Origin: Melieria omissa
Lineage: Eukaryota > Arthropoda > Insecta > Diptera > Ulidiidae
Direction: 5' to 3'
NCBI GenBank assembly: GCA_963971225.1
Contig: OZ020267.1
Coordinates: forward strand, 34,777,989 to 34,841,988
Length of the DNA stretch: 64,000 nucleotides
Within the stretch, counting starts at the first letter, position 1. Each line of letters begins with the position of its first letter. The position numbers and the translations under genes are program-made. Positions 36,308-49,299 of the stretch are shown piece after piece. A model generated the notes under the pieces. That model ran no database searches. It worked only from the letters and a program-made list of their open reading frames with translations, and was not told where the DNA came from.

Positions 36308-36463
36308 CCCTTTGCTACTACAGGGACACTGGTGTGCCACCGTATGTTCAGTTGACCCTGAAACTCGTAAATTCATACGTCCTTATTTTTATAATAAAGT
36401 CCATCAAAAATAGTCTCTTAAAAGTGGAAAATAAAGTTTGCACAAAAAGTCGTAGTGAAAGGG
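36308..36463. mobile_element. TTAA-flanked MITE just downstream of FAR 1
   Basis: TTAA at 36304-36307 and 36464-36467; ends CCCTTTGCTACTAC and, complemented, CCCTTTCACTACG. It is 156 bp. It contains AATAAA at 36393-36398, about 220 nt after the FAR 1 stop; no closer AATAAA was seen. Confidence 0.68.
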
Positions 36464-36469
36464 TTAATG

Positions 36470-37850
36470 TGACTTATGCCGGTGTGTGCTATTGTAAAAT
36501 ATAACAGGGTTGTAGTTATAAATTTTTTTTTAACAATTTTATTTAAATTTTTTGAAATAAAGTGTCTGATTTTTATAATTAGTAAATGAATATTAAAAGC
36601 TGAGAGTACAAAGTTGAAATTGGATAATGCAGCTAGCTGCAGGCAAACTTTTACCATATAGTCAAATAGTCAAACTTTTAGCATGTAGTTTGTAGACAAG
36701 TTAAGGTTAGGTTGAATATACATAGGTGAGGTTAGATGCAAACAAATTTACTTAAGTCAGTTTAGTTCAGGTTGAATTTGTTAAGGTCTGGTCACAATAG
36801 GTTAGACAGAAAGATGCGACTGGCTATATTTGTATATATATGTCTAAGAAACTAGATCTAACTAACGAAACTAGACTATGCCAGAGAAGTATGATTACAT
36901 AGTTCTTTATTCGTTTTTTATATTTGTTAGCTAACACTATGCTAAAAAAAAAATAAAATAAAAATTGAAGTTAAAATCCAAACAACGTTTCATTTTTAAA
37001 CACTACCATTTGAAAGACTAAATTTGTGTATTTAAAAGAAATGAAAAAGTGTGATGTTGAATAAAAATATTTTGTTAAATTATTAAAGTATACAATATAC
37101 ACTTATTATAATTATGAACAAACAAACATTATGCAAATACAATACAGAGATACATTACAATACAGATACATTACAATACAAAGAAACATTAGCGGCTGGC
37201 ATTTTTAACTTAACACTAGAGTGTTCGGCTAAACTAAACATATTCAACTCGGCGTAGGTATAAATGTACCTCCATGGGATTTCTACTTTAAGTTGTAAAC
37301 AAAATGAAAAAACGGCGGGTGCATGTTTGTTTGTGGTAAAATAACTTTTATTTTTATGGATTACAATTATCCTCACCATGTAGGCAACGCATTTATCGCA
37401 TTCACGGACTCCGAAGAATGGACTGACTCTCCACAAGAACAACATGATTGGCATGTTTTGTGTTTAAATTTTTCGCGAGAGTAACGAATCTTACAGGTTC
37501 CTATAACTTTTTTGCTCACACGACCTTGTGTGCTTGAGCCAGCAACGTTACGTCTTGCTTCGATCGGTTTACTGCCTCCTATAACGTTCTCTATAGCTGA
37601 GTTGTTCACTCTGTTTTCTATTTGTTTCGTTGTTTCTTATGCAGTAACCCTGGTTAAAAGTGGGCGAACCATGCCGAAATGGGTACCAGTCCTTACTTTG
37701 AGCACCAGGAGTTTCTATACCAAATTTCATCTCAATAACTTTTCGCGTTCAGGTCCTATTGTGCGAACCAGACGATTGGCGGATGGACAGACGGACGAAC
37801 GTTACTAAATGAGCTCCCCTGGTGATTCCTATTATAAATATATATAATAT
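36470..37850. other. Intergenic DNA between FAR 1 and FAR 2, repeat-derived in part
   Basis: Around 37620-37810 is a stretch with CCAAATTTCATCTCAATAAC and GGACAGACGGACGAAC. That wording is common at repeat ends in flies. A - strand frame (37609-37373) is Cys-rich near its C-terminus (CKIRYSREKF, CQSCCSCGESVH) and might be the zinc-ribbon end of a piggyBac-type transposase, but this is a weak call. Confidence 0.35.
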
Positions 37851-37855
37851 ATATC

Positions 37856-38665
37856 AGGGGCGTAGCCAAGGGGGGGTTTTGGGTGTCAGAACCCCCATGG
37901 CCTTTAATTATTTAAAATTTGTAATCACTATGCATGGTGTGTACGTTCCTACATTAGCAGAAAGGTCTTTTTAGCTTTAAACATTTCAAAGAATAACAAC
38001 AAAATGTTGTTTGTGAAACCGGTATAATTTTTTTAAATGGTCCCCTCTGGGACCAGGCCACTGGGCCTCAACAGTGCGGCTATTTGAATGATCTAAAAGC
38101 ATGCCGATGCCGCATTAGGTGAAAATGAAGAGTGGAGATAATGGTTAAAATTCGACTTTTGGTCAAAAATCAGTCACAAGTGTCTATCGATGAGATAGCG
38201 TCTTTCGAAAGCTTAAAGTTCAGTTAAAATGCGATACGGAAGCGCCTGGGATCACCTTTGTGGGTATTTGGTATACAAAATGACAAAAATACAAACAAAT
38301 AAAACATGAATAATATTTCCAAAAATATATTTATCGAAAACTACTTTCGAATTTGTTCAGTATGTCGAAATCATAACTACCTTGGATAAACACTGTGGCA
38401 GATATTGAAAATAAATATTAAAAAGATCACCCGGGTGGGCATAAGGAAATCGAAGATAAATCCAATTTAAAGTAGACTTTAGGTGATCTCCCATGAATTA
38501 CCGCCAAGTTTTGATGGAATCTTTGGTGATCGCGTATTTCAGTTGGCTTACACGTTGGTCATCATCTATGTCCTGGTAATTGTGTTTAAATCGCGTGTAC
38601 CGCTCATGAATTCTGCCACGGGATAAGCGGTCATCACCATAAACTTGGTTCATTAATTAAAATGT
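37856..38665. mobile_element. hAT-like TIR element, GGGGCGTAGCC family, copy B (one end)
   Basis: Begins CAGGGGCGTAGCCAAGG and matches, in reverse, the right part of copy C (50347 leftwards). Shared blocks continue at about 38180-38250 and near 38640. The right terminus was not found, so the end given is approximate. Confidence 0.55.
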
Positions 38666-38859
38666 TTCGCTTAAAGTTCTACTAATTTTAAAGCAGAACT
38701 TAATAGCATCAAATTTTTGTACCAGTGACAGAAACATACTCTTAGATACTTCGAACCAAATTTCATTACATTTTAATTGCACTAAGTCGCATATGGGTGG
38801 CACCACCACAAAATGCCCTAAGTGCAGTTTACTTTAAAAAGCATGTAAATGGTGATTTT

Positions 38860-39470
38860 TTTAAGAGCCTTTCGATTTAATTTAATGTGTAAAGATGATT
38901 TCATGTAACTGTTCACCGCTTCTAAGCCTCAAATGCTTCATACGCTGGGTCCAATTTTGGCATACTTCAACATATCGGCCGGTATCTCACGAATAAATTA
39001 TTCAATATTGGCTTCCAGTGCGTCAACCGTTGCGAGCTTGTCGCTATAGACATGAGCCGTAATATAGCCCCACAAAAAATAGTCTAAAAGTATTTAATTC
39101 CCTCGATCTAGGCAGCCAATTGTCCGGCCCCAAACGTGAAATAAATTGTTCTCCGAAATCGCCTCTCAATTGGTCCATTGTTTCGCGTGCTGTGTGGCGG
39201 ATACAGCTGCGATATTTTCCTCTGTCCGTAACTACTTATGCGTGTTGGTAGTTAAATGTCCAATATTGTAAATTTGGTGCGAAATTTAGCCACAAGATTC
39301 CAAATAGCCGCCTCAGACGGTCGCCAAACTGACCATAAAATGGAAGAAGTACACAATGAACTGTCTTAACCGAGCATGAATTTTGATAGTAAAAATCAAT
39401 AATCTGCAAGCGTTAAATTAAAGACCAAACTGAACATGCTTGACAGTAACATGTTACACGAAAACAGCTA
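38860..39470 (-). mobile_element. Relic of the Tc1/mariner-like family seen at 30665
   Basis: Blocks near 39330-39450 (CCATAAAATGGA, CTGCAAGCGTT, ACCAAACTGAACAT) match 31060-31190 in order and strand, but the frame is destroyed. Termini are not clear. Confidence 0.5.
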
Positions 39471-39789
39471 AGCTGCCAAAAACAGTGTTGCAAAAAAAAA
39501 ATTGCTAGAAAATTACCATTTAATATTAAATTGGCAATAAAAAACATATTGGCTCCATGCTATTGGCAATAAAAGACAGGGGTACATTTGAACCTATGCC
39601 AAGCAGAATGAGACGACTTTTTTTGTGACTCCCACCCGCCACCACACAAACATTTTTTTTCTATTTTTCTCTTTTTCTAGAATCTGCACAGATCATTTGA
39701 GGCTATCATGGAGTCTCGCTCTGCTCGCTCTCGCTCTGTAAACATTTTATGTTTATTTATCCTTTTCTCTTTATTTATTATTCTATTGT

Positions 39790-39880
39790 ATTTTTTATTT
39801 TATTTTATTTTTTATTTTATTTTATTTTATTTTATTTTATTTTATTTTATTTTATTTCATTTTATTTTATTTTATTTTTT
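39790..39880. repeat. (TTTTA)n microsatellite
   Basis: About eighteen near-perfect pentanucleotide units. The open frames across it are artefacts of the repeat. Confidence 0.9.
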
Positions 39881-39934
39881 AATATTTTTTTTAATATTTT
39901 TACCATTTCTTTATTAAAAAGAAGCTTTAGCGGA

Positions 39935-41710
39935 TGATTTTTTTTGACAATATGTGGTTCCTATAACTTAAAGATAATTATTTAAAAAAAATTTAAACCT
40001 GCAACTATCGATTTGTTTTAATTAAAAATAAAACATATAAACTTTTTAGATGAACTATTTCTTTTTAAATAAATATGATGCAAGAAAATATAGTTGTGTC
40101 CATTTTTTTATTTAATATAAATGTAATCTTTATGGAAATTCACCAAAACATATCTATCTGTCTTTCTAATAGATTTTTATGTTATTTACATTTGAGTTAT
40201 ATTGTGACGGCCGATTTTCCATATAGAAAATATGCTGTTCCACGGTGTAGCGGTAAGTTTTCATTGCCGATTTGTGGAATTTTGATTGATATCCTGATTT
40301 TTGACTGCTAGTGAAATGTATTTATGCCATCTTATAAATATTTGAACATACTTGTACAAATATGTGCGACGAGGTCGCAGAATGGTCATCACTGATCTAC
40401 AATTTGCATATGCAGCGCCATTGTCTTTGTGCGGCTGAATGAGTTTTCATTGTTTGTTTTACATGCAAATCAATACTTGGCAATTAGGTATTGTTTTTTA
40501 TACATACGTAGTTTATTTCATGTAAAAGTAACTTAATTATTAATTAGCTGCCTATTTCACTAAACCACAGCGCTTCTCCTCTTATAATCACTACTACTCT
40601 GCTCAACAAGCTGACATTAATCCAAGGCGGATTGCTCACGTTTTCAAGTAAAGACATGAAAATTATTCAAATTAATTTTATTCCAATACGTCATTTGTTT
40701 CTTTCGTCAAGCAATGGAAACGCTCGGTGTTCCCCTTTCAACCTGTAAGCACCTTAACAGAAACTAACTTAATATGGGCTGAAGGCAACACGTGACTTTA
40801 CTTCTATGTACTTGTCGTGCATTGTGTAGAAGAAGAAAGTGTCATGTGGGCAATTTCTTCTTGGACCATTTAGGGGATCTAGCCGACATGACTATTCATA
40901 GTCTTCTAGGCTTTCTGAGAAGCTCAAACTGGTTCAATGAGTGAACGGTATTCAGCTCTATTGACTGTGATGTAAGAAGGGGCATTCATGACCTAAGTGA
41001 GTTCCGCCTTAGGACAGCCACTCCTACTGTAATAAAAAAGTTGAAATATTCTCACAATAGAAAAATTTTCTTTTTTCAAATGATTAGTATTACATTTCAT
41101 AAATGAAAATGTAAACTATGTCGTATTACAAAAATATTTTCAAATACACATGCGTTGAATTTTACTTGTTTTTATGGCGACTAATTTTATGTGGCATTAA
41201 AATTTTACGTTTCCTTGTAAGAGAATCGCAAAGAAATCGAATACATGAGTCGCTCGATCAATGAATTATACATTGTCATACAATGGTCGAGTTTACCGAA
41301 CAAAGCTGAAGGGGAGTCGTACTATTTGTTATGCCGATTTCGCACGGTGGGTGCAAAGCTCTTTATAGATAATTGTTTCAAATGTTGAATTCGAACCTGC
41401 GGCTCTCTGACTTTTTGGTTCAATATGGCAAAGAGTCAACTAGAACTATTATTAGATGTTTGGAACTTTAATTTGGCATTGGCCAACTATGGCCGATTGT
41501 CTGGTCAAAGTGATCCAATACGGTAAAATATAATTAAAATTTTTTTTCTGGTTTTGGTTCATCTACCGAAATGTCTTGCGGAGGCCGTATGCTCCAGAGA
41601 GGAGTGAACTGAAATGAAATGAAAATTTTGACTGAAATTTGTCGAATTTTTTATATGATTTTGAGTTTCTACATCTTGCGAAGAATTACCAGTACCAAGT
41701 TTTTACATGC
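39935..41710. other. Intergenic DNA between FAR 1 and FAR 2
   Basis: No gene was recognised. A repeat end like that at 25566 lies at about 41570-41622 (CTTGCGGAGGCCGTATGCTC) with a GAAAT-type tail. Confidence 0.4.
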
Positions 41711-41715
41711 CTTAA

Positions 41716-41956
41716 CCGTAGATCGAGCTTCAAAAAAATTAAGGAATCCTATCCTATGTATACAAAGGAGATATTTATAAACTTTTCAATTTTCTCAAGA
41801 CCTTTTTCTTAAAAAAGTGTGAAAGATGGTTTTAAACAAGCATAATCCCAACACAAACGAAGTCACAAGAATGGTTCAATTAATTATTTCCTGAAAAAAG
41901 TTATAATAAAACAAAAAAGCAAATGTATCATTTTTGATACAAAGCTCGATTTACGG
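41716..41956. mobile_element. TTAA-flanked MITE with CCGT ends
   Basis: TTAA at 41712-41715 and 41957-41960; inverted ends CCGTAGATCGAGCTT and CCGTAAATCGAGCTT. The element is 241 bp and non-coding. Ends start CCG, not CCC, so it is a separate family from the others. Confidence 0.68.
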
Positions 41957-41961
41957 TTAAA

Positions 41962-42740
41962 GACGTAACGAGCCAGTACAGAATCTAAAAAATTATATAT
42001 TTTGAACATTTATAAATCTTTCAGGTTTAATAATATTTTCCCAGCATATAGATTACATTAATCTGTATGATCTCTACGCATTCATGATCAAAATGTATCT
42101 TAGATTAAAAATTAATTTATAAGCTAGAAAAGTAATACATTTTTACAGCAACAGCTGATTTCATGAGAATGTTGAAGCGGCTACGATTCCAACTAAAATT
42201 GCAATAACTCAGTTTTTATTACACAATATCATAATTATTATAAAATCATAAATATTGGAAGAAATTATACTAAATGTGCTGATTACGTGGATCATTTTGC
42301 ATTTGTTCTTTAATAAAACAATACCTCAACTGATGTTTTATTAATGCACCTAACAAAGTAGGACAGACAGAAATGGTTATGCAAGTCGTGATTCGTTTAA
42401 TAGTGTCATAAACAAATCCACGTTTAAATAACGTCCTCTCACGCAGTGGTGTCCCCGAATCTGTGAGTGTCATGAAGACCCAATTTTACTGATTTGGACT
42501 CCAAAAAAACTAACCAAAGACTCCGTGTTGCCTTAGAGAACACGGTGGCAGCCCAGTAGCCGTCATTCAGTGCTGAATGGATACACATTTTTTTTTTAAG
42601 AGTTTTTAATGTGAGTGTAGTGCTGTCGCACTGAGTGTTCGCACTTCAATGGGGCTTACTGTGCGTTGCTTTAAATATTCGGTGTGCGGAAAATGCGTTT
42701 GGCTTAGGTTAACCTTTGACGCATGGTACACCTAAATGGC
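41962..42740. other. Upstream region of FAR gene 2
   Basis: Non-coding, with no delimited repeat. It probably holds the FAR 2 control region. Confidence 0.4.
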
Positions 42741-42745
42741 TAAAG

Positions 42746-42753
42746 TATAAAAG
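42746..42753 (+). promoter_or_regulatory. TATA box of FAR gene 2
   Basis: TATAAAAG followed by GCACAAAGCG, 185 bp upstream of the start codon and similar to the FAR 1 box. Confidence 0.65.
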
Positions 42754-42930
42754 GCACAAAGCGATCGCTTAATTGCTATTTGATACATCGAGCATTATAG
42801 TGACAGTTCGGGCAGTTCATTAGTCGCATTCGGTTCGATTGCGCCGCACACAAACGAAGTTTTTGCAAAAATTTAGTATTAATTTATGTATTGTTTTTCG
42901 CACTGAAAGTGACAAAGTGATTTTTTCGAA

Positions 42931-45900
42931 ATGGATACGGAATTACAGAGTTTTTATAGAAACAAGTGTGTCTTCGTAACTGGCGGCAGCGGTTTTATGG
43001 GCATAGGTACGCTGGTTGAGAAATGAACTATTGGAACTTTTATGTGGCACACCGACAGACACTGGACGACAGTACAAAGTTTTGCTAAAAGTGCAAGTTG
43101 TGCAAAAGCTACGAGGTGAAAAAACCGAAACAAGTGATCGCGTCAAGTGTCTCTGGAGTGGAATGTTTCAATGTTTGAAGTGCTTGAAAGTGAATATTTA
43201 GATTTTTATTGGATACACGAGATACCACTATGGAAAATAAAATGACTTGACTATAAAGTGAAGTCACCTGGGTGACTTTTTTATACCAGATGAAAAAAAA
43301 AACTAAACAAACTTAAAATCCTCTCGGTTACTAGACTTACTGACGAACGAACTGTAGGTCCATGAAGAGGGCACATTCGATCATTTAGGTCGCAGTGCAC
43401 AATTCTCTGTCAATAATAATGATAGTGAAATTTTGATAACTAGCCACTTTACTGTCGTAAGGTCCGTATTGAGAAGAATGGTTGGTAGGTCTAAGAGAAG
43501 TAGTAAACAAAAAACACAAAAAAGAGGAAAAGAAAAAATCAAAACCGTAAAATAGTATAATGAAAAAAACATATCAGATATAAGGAAAAAGATAAGTAAA
43601 GCATTGAAGGAGAGAAAAAAGTCAAAAGGCAGCATTGAGCCAAGTACTTTTAAATAAGATGCTTAAAGTTGTGTTTATTTATGGTCCTTTTGTTTCATTA
43701 GACAGCAAATTTCACATCCTGGTGGCACAAAAAATAGAGCTTTTTTTTAATTAAGAAATGTGTGTTCGGGAATGACTAGTTTGAGATTCCTGCTGGATCT
43801 AAAGATCCATATAGTTTTCCACATTACAGCCAGTTAGTTGACTACTAAGGTGCGAGATATGTTCGAACTTTCTGAGGCCATAACCAAAACATGATTGCAT
43901 GATTGAATGCAAGTTATGATTTGTGCTTCGATTTGAAGTCCATTATGCTATAGATGACCTCAGAATAGAATAGGAATTGGAACTATAAGTTGAAGTACAA
44001 ATTTTCGCCTAGTCTTGAAGACATAATCGATCGAAAAGCCGAAGTTTTGAAACTTCCTGACAAATTTCAACTTCAAACCACTAAGGAAAATTGTCAGTCA
44101 ATTAAAAAAAAACAGTTTAATTGAAATCTTGAAAAGGAAAATGAAGTTATGGAAGTTCTAGCAACAACTTCTAAGCTTCTTCTTCAGATTTTAACTTAAT
44201 TGTCACTTTAGTTTGAGAGAGAGAAAATATCCCAAATCAAGGAAAGTTACAAATACTCCAAATCATTTTAGGTGTTTAAAACGGAAATTAACTTACGGCA
44301 ATTGAAGAAACAAATCGTAAGCTTTTACTTAACCCTTTCGCTACAGGTTTTTACTGGCGAAAGCTAAAATTTAAAATTTTACCTTTTAGGCTTCTATGTG
44401 GTTATATAACACAGTGCGACAAAAATGAACAAAATTTTTCACACTGGAAAAAATCCATATGGGCGTGAAACTAGAGACCAAACATAGTAGTACTGCGTAC
44501 TCAGTTTTTCATTTCTACAACCTTTGTCCTTTTAAAAGGACTTCAAAATTTTGAAGGGAATAAAAAATTTTAGTACAATTTGCTGGTTGCAATGCTATCA
44601 ACATTTGCTGCTGATTCTCATGAAATGTTTTTCTTGAAAATCGAATTTTTCAGTATACATTGAAAAGTTGCTGCGCGCCACGGAAGTGAAACGCGTTTAT
44701 GCGTTTATGCGACCCAAGAAAGAACGAACGATCGAGGAACGCCTCGAAGCCTTGTTGAAAAATACCGTAAGTGCACCGCATTAATCCTGGTGGCAGCCAC
44801 TAATACTGATCTTGCACTGCAACAGCTCTTCGACGAGGTGCGCAGACTGAAGCCCGAAGCGCTCGACCGCGTTACGGCCATTGCTGCCGACTGCTCTCTG
44901 CGCGATCTGGGTCTATCCGCCGCGGATCGGCAGATGCTGATTGAGAATGTGGAAGTGGTGATGCACAGTGCGGCATCGGTGCGTTTCGATGAACCGTTGT
45001 ACAATGCGATAGCGGTGAATGTGCGCGCCACTCTGGAACTGCTGAGCATGGCCAAGCAAATGCCGAAGTTGAAGGTGAGAGTAAATAAGGAAATGAAACC
45101 AAATGAAATTGCAACGACTTCGATTACGAGTTTAGGCGTTTGTGCACATATCGTCGGTGTTTGCGAATTGCCTGGTAAACCCCATCGAGGAGCGTTTCTA
45201 TGCACACAGAGTCAACACCAGCCCAGAGCAATTCTGCAGAGCAATCGAGCTAATGGGCCCCGAACTGACCAACAGCCTCGCGTCGGAGCTGCGCAAACCG
45301 TTCCCCAACTCGTACACATTCACCAAGTCGCTGGCCGAGCGGGCGGTGCTGACGCACGGCGCCTCCTTGCCCGTGTGCATCTTTCGGCCATCCATAGGTA
45401 GGAGCAGCTCACTCTCCCAGCCGCAGCGAGTGTACCGTTGTATTGCATTTGTATGTAGACTGTGTCCCTTTCAGTGGTGCCCATCTACCAAGAGCCGGTG
45501 ATCGGTTGGCTGGGCAATTTCCACGGACCCTCGACGGCGCTGTACGGCGCCGCACGTGGCGTGCTGCGCATCATGTTGATGAACACGGACGTGAGCGCGC
45601 ACATGGTGCCGGTGGACTATTGCGCCAACCTAATGCTGGCCACAGCCTGGGGCACGGCCAAGGCAGCGAATCAGAGGTGAGTACAAATCTCTGGCCGAGT
45701 GCGCAAAGTGTCAATGCTGCCTCTCTTCGACTACCTGCTTCAGTCCGCCCTCGACGCCGCCCATCTACAACTACGTGCCCGACGAAAAGAACAACCTGAC
45801 TTGGGGCATGTACACGTACTCCATCCTGAATAATGGGCGCCAGATGCCGCTCTCAAACATGATCTGGATGCCGATGATCATCACGACCAGCTCGCAATTT

Positions 45901-46459
45901 TTCTACAAAATTCTGACTCTATTCTACCACATCCTGCCGGGCTATGTGTTCGATTTCCTGCTGACGATGAAGGGCAAGAAAAAGCGGTGAGTGTGCCACT
46001 TTTGCACGTCGATGCAATGACCTCAACGATTCACCGCTCTCTCTAGAATGGTGAAACTATACCGCAAAATCCACAAGCAATCAGCGGCGCTCAGATACTT
46101 TGTGAATCATCGCTGGGTGGTCACTATGGACAATACAAAAAGCTTGTGGAAGTCGTTGTCGCCCGAGGATCAGCAGCTGTTCAACTTCGACATGCAGTCC
46201 GTCGACTGGTCGGAGTACTTCTACAACGGTCTGCTGGGCATGCGACGGTTTCTGGGCAACGAGACCCCGGACACTATTCCAACGGCGAGAAAGTTGTACA
46301 AAAGGTACCAGTGCTCTTAGATTCTCACTCAGCAATGTTGCATCAATGGCTTTCAATTTCAGACTTCAGTGGCTGCACTACGGTCTGGTGACGGTGGTGT
46401 GCAGCATAGTGGGTTTCTTCCTGCTGTTGCTGTATCGACTGATTGCGGCTGTGTGGTGA
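42931..46459 (+). CDS. Fatty acyl-CoA reductase 2 (FAR, alcohol-forming)
   Basis: NADPH-dependent reductase of fatty acyl-CoA, paralogue of FAR 1. Exons 42931-43006, 44654-44766, 44826-45074, 45136-45397, 45475-45676, 45744-45986, 46047-46304 and 46363-46459 give 499 aa, with every exon the same length as in FAR 1. Rossmann motif TGGSGFMG at 17-24; catalytic YTFTK at Tyr206/Lys210; RPSIVVPIYQEPVIGWLGN follows where FAR 1 has the RPGIVIPTF signature. The FAR_C domain ends in a clear membrane segment (GLVTVVCSIVGFFLLLLYRL). Intron 1 is 1,647 bp; the others are short (intron 3 is 61 bp). Third codon positions are GC-rich, which creates long antisense open frames without meaning. Confidence 0.93.
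44333..44600. repeat. Repeat fragments in FAR 2 intron 1
   Basis: One terminus TTAA-CCCTTTCGCTACAGG (44329 on) has no partner. Next to it is a palindrome-bearing block (GTCCTTTTAAAAGGAC) related to copies near 53900 and, reversed, near 58980-59180, and to the end of the 14724 element. Confidence 0.45.
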
Positions 46460-47295
46460 CTCGATTTGGAGCGGGCGGCCCCAACCGATTGCAGAGAGTA
46501 ATGCGTTAATTGCTGTTAATTAATTTCAACAAAACTCCCGTTTCAAACGGTTTAAAGTCTGTTGAGCGTAATTAAATGATTTTTTCAAGCAACTTTGTTG
46601 GCTGCACTTTTTCCAGAGATATCGTCACTGAACTCGTGTGGAACGAACTGTTGATCTGTGGATTGAATCTGAGAAAGCTGTTGCTAACATTTGCGCGAAA
46701 TAGCTTCTCTCTCAACTTTGTTTTTATACTGGAAAATGGGAAAATATTTTCGTTTTTAGCTGGCCATCTTATTTAGTATATATTTTTCCCCCTTTATGCT
46801 GCGCCTTCCATTTCGGGAAGAGGGCTTGTTTGCCTGAGAGAACTGTGTTTTTCAGGGCTGGACGAGACCTAAGGTTGCCAAAAAATATTCATAAATTAAA
46901 GAGCATTGCTTTATCGACTCGCGTAAGAAACTTCTGGTATGGTTAAAGACTTAACAAGTCAGTTTTATCGAACCTGAACAACTGTGTGCTGTCGTTAGTC
47001 ATTTCTGTAGGAGCTGTAGGCACGTAGAAAAGTAAGTAGCGATTCTTCATGATCTCTAGAAAGAGGAGGCTTTGTCCATAAGATTTTGTACATCAAACTC
47101 AATTTTGTATATAGTTTCTAATGGATTAGTTATGAGTAGATATATGGTGTGTATTGATGGTACACCCTGGGGCCAGGAATTGGAGATTCAAACCCCCACC
47201 AAATACAAAAATTGCTGGTACAAACTATGGTTCATATGGTATTGGGCTCAAAAGTTGTAAGTAAAGCCTCTCCCCCCAAAATGAAATCCAGTGTC
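46460..47295. other. Intergenic DNA after FAR 2
   Basis: No gene was seen. No clear AATAAA lies within 150 nt of the FAR 2 stop. Confidence 0.4.
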
Positions 47296-47299
47296 ACCA

Positions 47300-47482
47300 C
47301 TTTTTGTTATTACTGGCACGACAGCTCTATGAAGCACTGAAGCCGAGCTTCAGGTAATTGATGTGAGTGTTTGCATTCAAGGAGGTTACATATAAATTTC
47401 ATGTGCCTGTTTATTATTCCTACTTCCCGACTTCTGATCTCACACACTAATAACCACTGAATCACTGAGCTATGGCGTCGCT
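47300..47482 (-). mobile_element. tRNA-derived SINE, short or diverged copy
   Basis: On the - strand it starts near 47482 with a CCATAGCTCAGTG A-box-like head and ends with CTGTCGTGCCAGTAATAAC. This matches the CTGTCGTGCCAGTCAAG end of the SINE at 14767. Confidence 0.6.
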
Positions 47483-47900
47483 TACATTTACTTGTCAGGG
47501 ATGAATGTGGTCTAGTGGCGAGCTTTTGTAAGTAAATTATGAATCGATATTTTTCAATTCAATTGCTGTTGGCAAAAGAATGTAGGAAAACAATTAACGG
47601 TTCTGTAATTTAAACGTTTTAATTACAATACATTTTGTACTAAACTTGTTAGCTCAAATTTATTGCCTAATTGCAGCCAATAAGCTTTCATATAAATAAA
47701 CTCTACACGTGACTTAATCGTTGTTATAGTTTCTGCTGTAAGAGGTTAATGCCAAGACAGTTTTACCATATGGCAGGGGTGTAGCTAGAACTTGGTCATG
47801 GAGGGTTTAAAAAAATGTGGTTTGCCAAATTTAGTATTACATGCTTTTGAAAGTAAACTACACTTTTCAACTCTTTTGTGTCAGTTATGTACATACATAT

Positions 47901-48532
47901 CGCACACGCCCTACAAAAGTGACACAACTAAAAAATTTTGATTTTTCAGGAAACGCAAAAAACTGTTTTTGAGCTTAATACAAATTTTTTGTAAATAAAG
48001 TATAGACCGTTCAGTAGAAAATCCTTACAGATTATGCTTTAGGATAAGTTGCAAGAATTTTTTTTTATTTTACACTAGAAAATCCAAAATTTTGAGTTGT
48101 GACTGTTTTGATGATATTTTAATTCAATAATTACCGAATTATTTCAAGTTATGCCACGTTTTCTAAATTTAATAATTATAAATGACAGCTAAAAAGTTGA
48201 AAGAAAAATTTGAAAAATTCATAATTAATTTTAATAATTAAAAATATATACAAAAATTGTCAGAATTTTGCTTAAAATTAACTTTTACAAAAATTGATTT
48301 CGTCAAAAGTGACACAATTTGAGTTGGGACGCTTTTGCATTGAGCTGCAGCGATCAAATAGCATCAAACTTCTGACATGAAAAGAGACCTAACTGTATTT
48401 TTGCAACAGTTAACAACAACAAAATATACTGAGCTTTTGCTGATTGGTAGATATATGCATTGTGCACAGTATTAACACATAAACCCGAAAATTAAGAATT
48501 TTGAGTTGTGTCACTTTTGTAGTGCGTGTGCG
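47901..48532. mobile_element. Inverted-repeat MITE nested in copy C
   Basis: Ends CGCACACGC followed by CTACAAAAGTGACACAAC are repeated in inverse orientation at the right end with one or two changes. ATAT flanks both sides, which may be the target duplication. The interior is very AT-rich, non-coding. Confidence 0.62.
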
Positions 48533-49299
48533 ATATGTGTGGCTTAGTGCACTGGAAATTAATTAATCTCCAATTTTTCGCTTCATTGGAAGCGAAGTTA
48601 TTGCGTCTTAAGTGAAAGCATGTTTGTGCCATCGGTCAACAATTAGTTTCGAACAAAAAACTAATATTAACTTTTGTTTTAAAATTATACAAAAATTATA
48701 ATTTAAAAATTAAAAAAAATTTTAAATTTAAAATTAAATTATACATATTTCAATTGATGCACAAAAGTTTATGATGATGATCGTTTATCCCGAGGCGCAG
48801 TTCATGAGGTGTAGACGCGATTTAAAAACATTGTATATTAATATTGTATTGTATATTAATATTATATATTGTATATATTAATGATGATCAACGTTGGCAA
48901 CTAAAATCAGCGATCCCCGCAGATCCCAACAAAACTGTGCGGTAATTCATCAAAGATAAGCTAACATCTTTATTAAAATCCTTGAAATTGGATTTAAGCA
49001 TCTGATCGCATTTTAACTGAACATTTAGCTATCTAGAGACGCCATCTCATCGATTGACACTAGTGCCTAAGTTTTTCACCGAACCGAACCGAAAGATCAG
49101 GCAGAAAGAAGGGTCCAAGTAACCCAGAAGTGCTGAAGAGGGTTGTTAGCACATATCGGAATAACTCCACGCGTTCGACTTGAAATGTTGTAGCTGCATC
49201 AGGCGCATCGCAATCAACTGAGATGCGATATAAGCGAAGTCAAGGGTTAAGGACCTACGAACAGGAGAAAGTGCCTGACCGGTCGGTAGCAAAAGAAAA

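Noticed and set aside
36720..36820. Telomere-like AGGTTAGGTT motifs
   Set aside because: Only a few irregular occurrences; common in fly repeats.
37373..37609. piggyBac transposase gene
   Set aside because: Only a Cys-rich C-terminal-like piece is present and the match is weak, so it is mentioned only within the intergenic entry.
39708..39937. Small membrane-protein-like ORFs
   Set aside because: They are translations of the (TTTTA)n microsatellite.
44705..45205. 166-codon open frame on the - strand opposite FAR 2
   Set aside because: It mirrors FAR 2 exons 2-4, whose GC-rich third positions suppress antisense stops, and it runs through FAR introns. No domain is visible.
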